64,000 nucleotides of DNA. Source: Panorpa germanica (lineage: Eukaryota; Arthropoda; Insecta; Mecoptera; Panorpidae). Positions 36,218-48,790 of the stretch are shown here, piece by piece; positions within the stretch are counted from its first letter, which is position 1; each line of letters starts with the position of its first letter. The notes under the pieces were generated by a model, which searched no databases, was not told where the DNA came from, and was given only the letters and a program-made list of their open reading frames with translations. Position numbers and translations under genes: made by a program. The stretch spans positions 19,169,807 through 19,233,806 of the forward strand of contig OY783206.1 in the NCBI GenBank assembly GCA_963678705.1, given 5' to 3'.

Positions 36218-36223
36218 AATAAA
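36218..36223 (+). other. Poly(A) signal candidate
   Basis: AATAAA about 180 bp after the stop codon of the secreted-protein gene. Confidence 0.5.
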
Positions 36224-36959
36224 CAGTGCAAAGAAACACTCAACAAATATTGTGTTTCAAAAATACGTAAGATGCAAATTAAGTGTTGAAGACGTTTTCG
36301 AAACGTGATTATATGTACTTAGGGTAGTTTCCAAATGGTAATCATTCGTACTAAGAGTATATGATGTAATATTACACTTTCAGTGAAATTGTGTTATTTA
36401 AAGTGATAGTGATAATTGTTACGTGTTTAAAGGATGTAACTACAGAAGGTAACGTACCAGAAATGTATTATTTTTATATTATTACCAAATTAGTTGATTT
36501 AAATTGATTAACATCGTTAAATTTTGTCCAGTATGAAAAATCGCACTAATATATCATAAGTGATGGTCTAATGCAGATATCGATAGTCTACTTCATTATT
36601 GAGACATTTCCGATAAATTGGTTTCCTCAAAATAAAGATATTTTACTAATAAACTGGATGATCGATATATAACATAAAAGCTGTAACAGTCAGTTTTTTA
36701 AATCGCACAGTACAATTTATTATCAGAATAAAAATATACTAATTTTCAAATTTAATTTCGATGCTGAAATTGTATTTAACGCCTGAACGAATACTACAAT
36801 TATAACATAAACACAACTGCCATCTGTTAAACAAATACATGACTATAAAATAGTTTAGTTTCTATAGTACAAACAAAATAAAATCACAATTATTTTAGTA
36901 ATTGTCAATAGCTTTTAGAAAATAAATTTTATAATATTTTTAACAATAAAATAATAAAT

Positions 36960-39575
36960 ATGTATGAAGAAATAAATCCAATTCATCTTGTGTGTTATGC
37001 AGACAAAATGAATAATAATTTATCAATTTCTGAGAATGGTATGGTGTCAGTGGCCCGCAGTGGAAATGTAAATGTCATTCCGATAGATGAGAACAGTGTG
37101 AGAAGATCTAAATTCATTTCTTGTGCAGGTCACGGTGTCTTTCCAAGAGAATTTGTTACCCAGGTATAACTTTTTTCTATAGAAACAATTCATTAAACGT
37201 TATTGTTTGCTGATAAATTTTCTAATTAACCAAAATTATATATTTTTAATAATACATATCTTATTAAAAACATACATATATTAATTAAGTAATGTTCAGA
37301 AACGAAGTGTATATTTGTGTTATTAGACTGGATGGATGGAACTTATGGATGAAGACTATTTAGTTATTTTATCAACGCTGGGCCTTCAAATTTATGACCC
37401 TGATGGATGTTCAGTCGTATTTTCACATAAATGCAAAGACACCTCTAAAGAAGGTTCGTAAACCGGATTTTATATAATACAAATCATGCAAAAGTTAGAC
37501 AGAGTAATGAAAGTTGCACAAAATACAGTGCTTTAAATGTCTATCTAATCGCAATTTCTGTCGAGTTTTAATTTTGTGCCGTTCATGAGATATTAGTATT
37601 TTAATTTTATAGCATTGATGTACTTTAGTACTACAGATTGATTTTAATATTTTATAGGTTATGCTAGAGGCCTTTATTTTTATAAAAATTATTTATGTGT
37701 TGGCAATAATACGGGACATATAATGCCGGTTTCACACCAAATAGACAGTTGCAGTTGTATGCAACGTTGCAATGTGGTGCAACACAACGAGTTGCACTTT
37801 TGCACGTTGCACGGCAACAGACTATTTGCATGGAACAGACCCATAATACCGCGTTCACACCAAATAGACAGTTGCATTACACTGCAACAAAAACTGGTTT
37901 TTTTTAAAAGTTGCATCACTGTTTACACCAACTAGACAGTTTCTGCAACTTTTTTGTCATTTATTGAAGTTGCTTGCAACACAACAGAGTCCCATCTCGA
38001 GTCGGTAAAGATCAAAAGAAACACGGTTGCGTTGCTTTATTCTTCTTGGTTTGAACATGCAATTTTATTTTGTGTATACGTTTGACTGTACAAATATACT
38101 TCAGAGAAATACTCATGTTTGGATAGAAAGAGATAAAAGTATATTCATTTCGTGTTTCCCCTTCTCTTGTATCGAACGCAGTGGGCAGTGTACCGTGTGC
38201 AGAAAAAAATAACACTGCGTATTATTAATAACATTTACATACAGCAAGCTTGTTTGGTAGAAAGAGATAAAAGTATATTCATTTCATGTTTCTCCCCTCT
38301 CTTGTATCGAATGCAACCGAGTTTCTTTCATCTTTACACTTTACCGACTCCGTGTTGTGTTGCAAAGGACTGCAATAAATGACAAAATCGTGTCTAGTTG
38401 GTGTAAACAGTGATGCAACTTTTAAAAAAAACCAGTTTTTGTTGCAGTTGCATGCAACTGTCTATCTGGTGTAAAACCGGCATAAGAGTCTTTCAATTTA
38501 TGAATATTTCAAATAAACAAGTAAGTGATTTTTAACTTTGCTAAATCTTAGACTTAAACCTTTTTACACTGACATAAAAAACTGGAATTTTACCTTACTA
38601 ACATAATAGTTTTTTTCAATTTATGTATTTTCTTTTTAGTTTGATTCTATAATCGTTAAATTTACAGATATATAGCTATTTCAAATTTGTATGCGTTTTC
38701 TCATGAGAAATGGTTTCGCGTCATTTTTGCAGGCGTAGCTTATTATATTAGCCAAGTGATTAACCTCCTATGTTATTATTTAATAAGAATTCAGCTATTT
38801 ACGCAAACAACTACATAAATATGAAATTATTTTGCAGATTTCTTTGCGAAGTTCTCGCTCAGTGCATGATAGCCCAGTTCTCTGGATTTCTGGCTCCGAT
38901 GAAATAGTAGCTTCTTCAGCAGCTAATAAAACAATAGCTGTACACGATACATCTCAAGGAAAACTTAAAACTCTCCATTTTCTTTTACCAAGGTAATTAG
39001 TCACTTTCCGAACTATGTGGATCTATGATAACAACATAAACATGTTTTAATTTTATGTCTTAGTTCTAAATGCCTCAGTTTAATAATTAACCAGGATGTA
39101 ATGTATGCAGCTTCTGGAACAGGATTTATATATCTTTACGATTTTTTTAATATAAAAACTACTAAAAACGCACCAATGTTATTAACGGAAATAAAAGCGC
39201 ACAAAAGTGAAATAACTAGAATGAGCTACGCCGCAGATACCTTATTAACAGCATCGTCAGATGGATGTATAAAAATTTGGAAAAGTCAGAAAACTAATAC
39301 AAGGGTAATATAATTATTTTAATATATTTCAGGAGGTGAAAGATTTCTGCACCTAAATGGTTTGCGTCCTTAATAGATAATTACAAATTTTATAATGAAT
39401 TATGTATTATTTGCAGTTAGAGAATATATTTGAATTAAAGATTAAAGAAGGTATATGTGGTGCTTCATTTGCTTCGAAATTAGCAAAGCGCTTTTTTATT
39501 GCAGTGCCTGAATCAACAGAAGTAAAAGTTTTTCGATTTAATGGAGTAAATAGGTCAACTCATATAACTATTTAA
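36960..39575 (+). CDS. WDR54: WDR54 orthologue, third coding exon split by a MITE
   Basis: Exons 36960-37163, 37327-37453, 37658-37723 + 38486-38520 (one exon split by an element), 38838-38992, 39064-39304, 39417-39575 (TAA). Without the insertion the frame is 328 aa, close to human WDR54 (334 aa). WDR54-like blocks: GLQIYDPDGCSVVFSH, ARGLYFYKNYLCVGNNTG, a beta-propeller segment ending ASSDGCIKIWK, and the C-terminal GICGASFASKLAKRFF then VKVFRF, all collinear with the human protein. The family is a WD40 protein of poorly known role. The 759-bp insertion brings an in-frame stop at about 37936, so this allele is either broken or depends on splicing the element out. Confidence 0.85.
37724..38482. 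mobile_element. PIF/Harbinger-like MITE (family C) inside WDR54 coding exon
   Basis: 759-bp element with 30-bp terminal inverted repeats differing at two positions (both ends start TGCCGGTTT and contain ATAGACAGTTGCA). It is flanked by a 3-bp direct repeat TAA (37721-37723, 38483-38485), the TWA target typical of PIF/Harbinger. Long inner arms (about 37877-38022 versus 38336-38460) are complementary. The centre holds a direct duplication of about 70 bp (from 38117 and from 38254; GAAAGAGATAAAAGTATATT). A second left terminus, preceded by TAA, starts at 37847 (TACCGCGTTCACACC), suggesting a nested or tandem insertion. No transposase. Confidence 0.88.
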
Positions 39576-39602
39576 ACAATTTACTGCACTGTTATATATT
39601 TA

Positions 39603-39608
39603 AATAAA
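39603..39608 (+). other. Poly(A) signal candidate of WDR54
   Basis: AATAAA 28 bp after the WDR54 stop codon. Confidence 0.5.
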
Positions 39609-40060
39609 TTATTTACTATTTTAGTATATTCCCTTTAATTATAAAGTTGTTCTGAATTAAAAGAAACATTGCCTTTTAGTTTTAAAAGAACCGCTAAATT
39701 GTAGATCATTGCCATATGCTGAAAATGCAGGGTTATATTTCTGTGTATCATTTTTAAGTCATAATTTTCTGGTAAATAGTAATAGCTAACTGTAATTAGA
39801 AGGATATTTATTTATATAAATATTTTAGTGGATTTCGTATCAGTAGTTATATGCTGTCATTTGTTATAAAGTGTTTATGAATATACAAATACATCTGGCA
39901 ATACTGTTACAATTTCATACTTATTTTTTAACTCATTGTATAAAATTCAGTTCATGTAGTGTACATTACACGTCAAAAAATTCTAAATATATATATGTAA
40001 ATATATATATTAAAAAAAAATTAAATTATAGTGTTAAAAACATAAGTGTAAATAATAAAA

Positions 40061-43000
40061 ATGTCAATAAGAACAAAAGTTTTGGGTTTAGTTGATGTAA
40101 TATTAAGAGTTCCACCATTATTTTTATTAGATGAAATATTTAAAATTGGACTTGGTTTACCAATATCGACAGAAGATAATTATTTAGCTGCTAATGAAAC
40201 AACGGGATCATTTAATGATTCTGATAGTATAACATATGATGCAGATTTTTACAGAGTTCTTCTTATGACAGCAGGCAAATTTTTAATTTGTTGTTTGGGT
40301 AAGTCTTTCTATTGATATTCTATTTCAACATAACCTCAATTCGTGATATAGATATTTTATACATTAACTTAGATACCTATCTATTAATTATAATTACATT
40401 ATTTACAATTGTGTAAAACTCTTTCCTTAATAAAGTAGAACATACTCCATATATATTTGTGTCTGTTAACATATTTTGGCAATTTGATTTTTTACAGTAT
40501 TACTTAATTTGTTATTTCAACATAAACATAATAAAATAATAGTTCCATATATATATTAGTACATATTAAAGTTCTTTTTTAATGAAATGTCATCGATAAA
40601 AATAAACCAGATCTTTTTTTAATAACTTAATTTAAGGTTATATACATAATTAAACTACTTTATTTGATGAATATAATAGTTTTAAATGACTAATAAAGCA
40701 AATTATATATTTATAGTGATACTTTTACTATTTGAAGTCTTTAGTCTGTATATATTTATGTAAAAATAGAGAAACCTTTAATTTCAATGAAGTAACCTTG
40801 AATTTTAAATATAATAAACATAAAATATTTTGCATGAACTTTAAAACCACTTGAAAATATGGTATACTTTTTACGTTTAAAATCTTAAGAATATTGTTAG
40901 TTGATACTGTTTATTATTATTTTGTTGGGGCACTTAAAATAAGTTCAGGGAAATGGAATACACAAAGTGCATTTGTTAATTATATGTTAAAGAGTGTTGT
41001 TAGAAATCATGCTTTGAATTAGTATACTCACAACACTACTTCTGAAGAATTATACAATCCCAACACTTAAGTACTTTTTAAGGAATAAAAGCTTTGGAAT
41101 ATTTATAAAAAATAAAGACACTCTTAGATTAAATATTGCTAGGTTTTGCTTAAGGGGGAGTAAGGTTTAAATTTTTTAAATTTATTTACATTAATGTACA
41201 ACCTATTAAGTTTATTGTGTGAAAATTTGAAATCGATTGGAGTAAAACTGTCGGAGTTTTAAGTCTTCACCTCTCTGGTCTGGTTTCGTCTTTTTTTGAA
41301 ACTATTGAACGCGTTATTTTGACTTCTAAGTGCTGTAAAAAATTGAAAAGAAAACAATAAAGAAAAAAAACTCAACAGAGTTACCTGCACAAACTTATCA
41401 ACTAATGAAATCTTTTTGATTTTTTTATTTTAAATAATCCAGTGATGAGTTATGAGTGACACCGTAATTAAACTTTTTTTTGTGACGTCTGCGGAGATTC
41501 GCTGTCAATGGCTCATTTCTTGATATTTATTTATGAAAATTTCACAAAGTATTCTTTAAATGTCATTTTATCATGTAGTAATTTTAAAAATAATTATAAA
41601 TTAACTGTGTCGTCAAAAAACATTATCGAAAATATGCTTTTTTTTTGTGTCGATTTGACCTTATACCCCCCTTTAAGTAAAATATCATATGAGTGTATAG
41701 TATAGTTCAAACAAGTTGTACCGTTTAAAAAAGCACTATTTTGCTAATATCTTTATATAGGGAACGAATAAGATAAAATTCACCATTGCCTCTTATAGCC
41801 TCTTTTAACATGAGTGACGGCCGAACTCTCGTAGTTTGAACTATCCATTCACATTTTGTGTTTTGCGGGTATATTATGTAAACAAAACCTGTCTTATGTA
41901 TTATTTAATGTAATATTCTTTACCAAATGTTATGTTTTATTATATACCAATGTTTAATGTATTTTTTAGGTATATGCTTTATAACTTTAAACTTTATATA
42001 TAACTTTATATGCGTATAACTTTAACACTTGAAAATATGGTATACTTTTTGAGAACTATATCTTAATTTCTATAAAATTGTATTATATATTGATAAAGTT
42101 GGCTATCAGCACATCAAATGTACAATTATTTTTAAATAACTCGCTATATTTTAAGAGATAATAAAAATTAAAAAATGAATTTTGTTTCTTCATGTTATAG
42201 AAAATTCAATGCATGGTATGCATCAGAGAAGCTAACGAATGTGTTTGTCATTTACTACTAACAGCTGGGTCGTGCACCCCTCAAGTTTTTTTTATGATTG
42301 TTGTTAGAAAGGGAAAATAACTTCTATTACTTATGCCGTATTATGCATTAAGATCACTGTCTCTATTTTCATATCGTTTTTTTATAGTAGTTTAATTGAA
42401 ATATTGGTTGCAACGTTAATTTTTTCCTGAACTAAAATCTAATACGATATAATTTAGACGGTCACCCTTATTTTGCAATAAAACACAAAAAAACCCCTCA
42501 GGGTTGCGGAAGTTCCAAAAGACAGCACTCTATATCTTGACAACACGTTGTAAGCCTAAAGACACTACCACATTATGACTTATTATTATATTTTTAAGTG
42601 GACAACTTTCTTTACAGTTCGTACTATCAGCTGTACTGATGTTGTAACAGTCTAGTGCGGTGCGTGCTGAGGAGTAGTTGTATGCGATGAACTTTGCCCA
42701 TGATACGATAAATTTTAATACCGCGAAGTCATTATGAGTATTTAAATTTAATACACGTTTTTTTTTTATTAATAATATTATTTCACTTTTTATTTTTTAT
42801 GACAGATATTAATTTTTGAATTATACCAAAATTTATTTGCACTCATTTTTTAATGGTCGATTTTTCAATTGTTGATTGAAATTGATGTTAATAAATGTAT
42901 ATTGGTGTTTTTATTTTATTAAATATCTAAATGTTGACGGAGATATAGCAATTAAAAATTCGAGTTGTAATTTTAGCGCTAGAGATGGTCGGCCATATTT

Positions 43001-46000
43001 ATGACGTAACATATTGCACTATTTTGGGATAGGTCAGTTATTTGTTATATGTATAAGAGTTCTGTGTTAAGTATGCTGTCTGATATATAGAAAGCGATGG
43101 CAATATAACGGACGTGACGTTACATGTACTGGAATTTTCTATAGCGTTGAATCCCTTTAATAATTTAAGTGAAAAAATGACCATTTTAATTGTTAATACT
43201 CCTAAAATATAAGGAGTTTCTATCTTTTATGAATACAAAGTTATACAGTCCCACTTTTTTCCAGTTTTTCCAAAATTACGGGTTTCCAGGAAATTCAGGG
43301 GAAAATCCGGATACGCCAAAAGTCTTAGAATTTTTTTTTCTACGAAATAGGAAATTTTTAAAACTTTCCTATAGCCGTTTTCGAGCTACCATACAAAATT
43401 GACTACCAAACATTTAAGAATATAAGATCACAATAATATAAACATACAAATAACACCTGGAAAATTATAATATAGGATATCACAATTTTAAAAAGGCACA
43501 TCAAAATGGTTTGAATCCTGAATTATTTTTTTTTCTTCTCTAAACTTCCACGAAATTTGGGTATGCCGGGAGAGGGGAGGGAGGAGTATCAGAATAGCAG
43601 TAATTTTGTTTGACATAATTTATGAGTGACCCTTAATATATAATCAAATTTCTGTATCTGTTTTTCTTTTTATAATCATACCCTCTACTTGAAATTCCTT
43701 TCGAGCCATCACTGTGTTTTGGGAAACATATTTTTCGGGATCTTTTTTGGATCGTTTTTATAAAATTAAGCAAAATTTCTTGAGGCTACAATAATTTCAT
43801 TTCCTAATCGTTGCAAAACGTTTATAAAAGTAAAATACAGGAAAGTATAACCATGAAACTAGCGCTTGCGTATTTAATGCACGCGTTTGTTAATTACGTA
43901 TAATTATTATATAAATAATTGCAATTGTTGTTACTTAATTAGCGAAACCAATTTATGTTAAACGTAAAAACAAATCACAATATTATTGTGTAACAATAAC
44001 AATATGTGCAGGTGCCAAATGAAAATCTATTTTTTTTTTGACTTAACAGTTCTCAATACCTCAAAAAAATCACTTGAAATATCTTGAAAATTTAAATATA
44101 TGTATATTTATTAATATAGTGTATGTAATATGTTATACGTAGAAAAGTTTCTATTCTTCTTTCTGTACTATTTTAAAATTTTGACCTTATTCCGACACTG
44201 ATCTATGTTTTGTGATATAGCAATGGTAATTTTTTTACGATTGTTTTGAAAAATTTAGCATCGTTCATTGAAATTATTACAAATATTGTCCTGTAAAGAG
44301 AATTACAACTAGCTTTATTTAATGTTTATAAAATATGTTGAAGTTTTCGATTCACCTCGCGTACCGACGTGCAATAAAGTGTCGTAGAAACGTAGCTTTA
44401 AAAAGAACTTATTAATAAATATGTCTTCTTCTTCTTTTCAGGTTGCATCAGCTCTCTATGTATCTTCACATTATGGACCAAACATTTAGTCTTAGTATAT
44501 ATGTACCTTCTGTCAGTGGGCTTAGTATTTATCAGCTACTGGTGCAATGTTTCAGCGATGAAATTAATCACATCAGGTCCAAGTTTGTTAGAAGAACTTT
44601 TATCCCTAAATATAAAGCAACTATTGGATCCTGGTGGTCTAGCTAGTTCCCTAATTCCCCACTTCGTAATACAGCTTCTAATGGCCGTAGCCTTCCAATA
44701 CATCCACCTAGGCCCTAGATACAAGTCCACGCAAAAAATAATCCCGTATAGTTTTATATTGCCTGTAATATTAGCAACATTACCTCTGCCTCAAGCGACA
44801 ATAAAGCACGCGCCAGTTTTTGCTGCTTTACTGCCCTTAACATTGGTGAAAATCGCGTTATGGGGGTCCGTTTTCGAAGTTCTACAAACCCTCTACGGAG
44901 GGTACCAACATGCGAGAAGTTTCGCCAGTAATTTTGGGCTTTCAGCGTTGGTAGAAAGTCAATGGCAGCGCTTGAATGTTCCTTGCGTTTTGCGGGCGTT
45001 TTGGATATTACGTCTTCTGGAACAAACACTCAGCATAGTTCTCCAGAATCAAACTTCAATCGCTAATATCATTCAAACTCTTCTGGTAAACGGATGTGAA
45101 ACAATCACCGCCGTCCTTGGGATGACCAGTGTCGTTAGTTTAATTTGTCATTATATTGGAAAGTATTTTCAAATATTCTTGTTAACGGACGATGATGAAG
45201 ATAAATCGATTGGGACGGTGTCAGCGATTCTTTTTTATATATTGGCGTTGCAGACTGGGCTAACATCTTTATCGCCAGAGAAAAGATTTGGAAGATTATG
45301 CAGAAATTTGTGTCTTCTTGTTACGGCGCTGCTGCATTTTATCCATAACATTGTGGCGCCGTTATTAATGTCTTTGAGCGCAGCTAGAAATCCATCGAGG
45401 TAAGCGGAATATTTACTCTATTTGTCTCCTTTTATTTTACATGATGGTGGACTACAATGCATCTACTTTCTAACGAAAATCGCGTAAAATAGAACAACTT
45501 TAAAGAAATCGTGTTAAATTTAAAAAAGAATTATTTTATGTTCTAAGAACCATACAAAAAGAAATAATGAAAACCCTTAATATATAAATTAAGCACTGTT
45601 CCTAAGTCTCTAAGGGTGTAATTATTATTTTTTGTTTCTCTGCAAATCCATAACTTCCACAAAAATTTTGTCAAACCTTTTTTGTAGATAATATTATTAT
45701 CTATATGTTTTAATTTTGTTTAAAAAAATTATACGCTAATATATATCTTGAAATGATATATTTTCTATTTTCAGACGTCGGCATATAAGGGCACTTTTAG
45801 TGTGTCTATTTTTGGTAGCTGCACCTTTAGCATTATTGGCAGCTCTTTGGGCGCGGCACCCACCTTCAACTTGGTTATTAGCCGTCACTGCTTTTAGCGT
45901 GGAAGTTATCGTCAAGGTAAGAATCAATTCACATCTTCCTTATCCAAAAACTCTTTGAGATATTTACGCCAAATTATTTATTCCAGGTTCTAGTGAGTCT

Positions 46001-47922
46001 GGCGACGTATACACTGTTTCTTTTAGACGCTCGTCGCACCACATTTTGGGAGCGTCTTGACGACTACGTATATTATATCCGAGCTTTTGGAAATGGGGTG
46101 GAATTTCTATTTGGCATATTCCTATTCTTCAACGGGGCTTGGATTTTAATATTTGAATCTGGTACAAACCAAATTTCATGTAATATAACAATTTAATTAA
46201 GAATGGTTTTCAATATGTTAGTTCATGATTTGTTTTATAGGTGGTGCCATCAGAGCAGTAATGATGTGTGTCCATGCTTATTTCAATATATGGTGCGAGG
46301 CACGTGCCGGTTGGGGAGTATTTATGAAAAGGAGAACCGCTGTACATAGAATCCGTTCTCTACCGGAAGCTACAGTTGAAGATTTAGAGAGATTAGACGA
46401 CGTTTGCGCTATTTGCTACCAAGAAATGACTGCAGCTAAAATAACTAGGTAATTCATGCATTTAATGCTTAATTTTATTAAAACTCTGCTTAAATATTCT
46501 TTGATTAAATACAAATCATATAAGACTAATTATTTTAAAATTTACCACGCCGTTTTTATAAAACACGAAATCAAAAATCTGAATCTTAAGGAGGTGTAAG
46601 ACGTAAACGTAAATGATGAAAACGTCGTGAAATTTGGAGGGTCGATACAAATAGTTAAAATACATGTAGTCTCGAAATTTTAAAAACGTTGGGTTCATAG
46701 TTTTCTTTTTCTACATGATTAAAAATAGTCATTTTCCATACAAATCATAATTTTTAGCTCAATTTCACCACATAATATAACTTTTAACTATAAAAAAATG
46801 GTGACTCGGCTTTCAAAAACTAACTGTATATAAAAGAATCTTTTCTGTAACTTTTGCAAAAAAAAAATTATCAAAAGGATACCTATATACGAAAATATTT
46901 AAATAAAACCTTTAAGAAACAGTAATTGTGGGTTATGAGCCGGCAACGTTGCAAATGCCAATTTGAGCGGGAAATTCAAAATCTCAATAAATATTATATA
47001 AAATATAACAATTTATTTGTCGAAGAACCAAATCACGCATGCGTTAACACACGTAAATTTAGTGCGTTGCTAAATTTATTATTCCTTTTTCAAAATATTT
47101 AATTTGAATTTAAATTGAATTAATATAAATTTGATATTAATTATAGATAATTTTTCATTTATTAAACTATTATATGCATAAAAAAATTATTTTAACAAGC
47201 AAAAAGCAGTTTAATAGGGAATTGAAAAATTCATTTTCAAAGGTACAGTCCTAATATTTGCTCATCCCTCGTGTACTTCGTATTTTGCATTTCGTATTAC
47301 CGAGAGATAAACTTTTTCCATTGACGGTACGTCCTGTACCTCCTTAACCCTGGTTTATCGAGATTAAAGTTGTAAAAAGTGTTTTTGAAAATTGAAAATT
47401 TAACATGTTATAAAAATCGTAGTCACAGATCTCATAAAAAAATGAACAATTATTGACCACGTCGTTATTGAGATTTTATTATTTGAAATGTGAATTTTTT
47501 AATTAACTCGATAGATGAGTCGAACAGTAGTAGTAATGTGACAACAGCGCTTTCATATTGCTACGAAATAATCGTTATATCGATTAGCAGTTAGCGTAGT
47601 TGTCACGATCATATCTGTATTTACTACCTTATTTCTTCACCTGTTTCTGTCCTCTTCTTTCTCGCTCCCATTCCTTCTCTTTCCATCTTCTCTGTACCAC
47701 CACCATCCACCTTCTTCCTTTCTTGGCTCCCTTGACCAATTTCTTTATCTTTTCAGGATCTTTACGTGCACTAGGTGTGAATCTTTACTTACTAATTTAA
47801 TATTTTCTTTCTATAACAGATGTCGCCACTTTTTCCATGGTGTGTGTCTCAGAAAATGGCTCTACGTACAAGATAGTTGCCCTCTATGCCATAAGCTGCT
47901 ACATACCGAACAAGAAAATTAA
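40061..47922 (+). CDS. Trc8: Trc8/RNF139, ER membrane RING-H2 E3 ubiquitin ligase
   Basis: Six exons, phases consistent: 40061-40298, 44442-45399, 45775-45916, 45987-46161, 46241-46448, 47820-47922 (TAA); 607 aa. The N-terminus (LRVPPLFLLDEIF) and a dozen or so hydrophobic segments match TRC8. The most conserved block is ETITAVLGMTSVVSLICHYI, LFYILALQTGLTSL, LLHFIHNIVAPLLMSLSA, ERLDDYVYYIR and MMCVHAYFNIW. The C-terminal RING-H2 is complete: CAIC, CRHFFHGVCL, CPLC. In animals TRC8 is an ER ligase that turns over membrane proteins and is sterol-responsive. Compared with human RNF139 (664 aa) the tail after the RING is almost absent, ending TEQEN. The first intron is 4.1 kb and repeat-filled. 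AATAAA at 47930-47935. Confidence 0.95.
42033..42190 (-). mobile_element. Family A MITE fragment (inverted 3' end)
   Basis: Reverse complement of the family A right side: TTAATTTCTATAAAA, TATATTGATAAAGT, then a TTAAGAGATA region. The terminal repeat itself is not present. In the first Trc8 intron. Confidence 0.6.
42838..43240 (+). mobile_element. Diverged family A MITE copy
   Basis: Starts CTCATTTTTTAATGGTCGA and follows family A through TTAAATATCTAAATGTTGACGG, GAGATGGTCGGCCATATTT and GCGTTGAATCCCTTTAATAA. Both terminal repeats are missing. It passes directly into family B-like sequence at about 43250. Confidence 0.7.
43247..43484 (+). mobile_element. Family B fragment in Trc8 intron
   Basis: About 240 bp matching the interior of family B: ACGGGTTTCCAGGAAATTCA, CCAAAAGTCTTAGAATTTTT and CGTTTTCGAGCTACCATAC, ending near TATAATATAGG. 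No terminal repeats. Confidence 0.65.
44110..44310. repeat. Dispersed repeat E, copy 2
   Basis: Diverged copy of the 27333-27560 repeat just upstream of Trc8 exon 2: GTTTTGTGATATAGCAATGG and AAATATTGTCCTGTAAAG are retained. Confidence 0.55.
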
Positions 47923-47929
47923 GATTTAT

Positions 47930-47935
47930 AATAAA
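47930..47935 (+). other. Poly(A) signal candidate of Trc8
   Basis: AATAAA eight bases after the Trc8 stop codon; a longer 3' UTR is possible. Confidence 0.4.
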
Positions 47936-48289
47936 TGAAAAATATATAATAAGTGTATAGTTATATATATTTAAAAAAATGGTATCTCAACAATCACGAT
48001 GGAAATTATTATAAAAAAGGTGGGTCCAATATTTTACCACACCCTACAAAATATTTCAAATAATTGAGTAATTTTTTTTTTTTTTTCAAATTTTTTTTTT
48101 ATGCAGTTTTTTTTAATTGTTTAATTATATATATTTTTGATAAATTAAAAAAAAAAGTTATTGTTTCCTTTGTAATTAAATATTCTAGTATTTATATACA
48201 TAGATTATATCTAATAAACTAAGGTAATATTAGTATATTTTAAAAACATTTTGTATATTGATGATTTTCTATTATAATTAGACAGAATC

Positions 48290-48790
48290 AAAGAAATGAA
48301 CGTCACTCGAAGTGTTACTAATTAGAAATGAGCTAATGTTGACAGTACACTAAATTTCATGAAAAACTGTTTGATATGACTACCTCTGGCGTGGATGTAA
48401 TGCATTTTAATTCCATTTGGAATATTTCTTTTCAAGTACGACGTAGAACGATATGTTTCCCTAAAACTTATAAACAACTTGACACTAACACCTGTCAAAA
48501 AATTGTTTTTAATCTGAAGTTTGTAACATACAAGTTCATTCCTTTGCAATAGTGGTCTCCATACTCACCGGATTTTAATAGGATGGACTTTTCCAAGTGA
48601 TCTATTTTCTCGGCTAAGGTATTAACAACAAAATATGAGAGTGTGGAAACATTGCCAAACATTGGGAAGATTTTATGCCAGCATCAGAGGCAGAAGTAGC
48701 CAAATCGAACAGTCACATGTTCTTCATGAAATTTAATGTATTTTTACCATTGTCTTATAATATTAGATAATAAGAATCTTAACTGACGAA
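48290..48790. mobile_element. Repeat G inverted pair around a mariner-like transposase remnant
   Basis: Left arm (TGTTACT, AAATTTCATGAAAAACTG, TACCTCTGGCGTGGATG) and right arm (TGCCAGCATCAGAGGCAG, CAAATCGAACAGTCACATG, TTCATGAAATTTAATG) are inverted copies of repeat G. Between them, at about 48552-48590 on the + strand, the translation WSPYSPDFNRMDF resembles the catalytic-end motif WxPYSPDLNPxDxF of Tc1/mariner transposases. Stops on both sides show it is dead. Confidence 0.5.

Noticed and set aside
37723-37935. A 70-codon + strand frame beginning within WDR54 exon 3
   Set aside because: It is the WDR54 frame running on into the family C MITE, whose inverted partner gives mirror-image minus-strand frames; not an independent gene.
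45736-45927. Minus-strand frame over Trc8 exon 3
   Set aside because: Shadow of a Trc8 transmembrane exon on the other strand.
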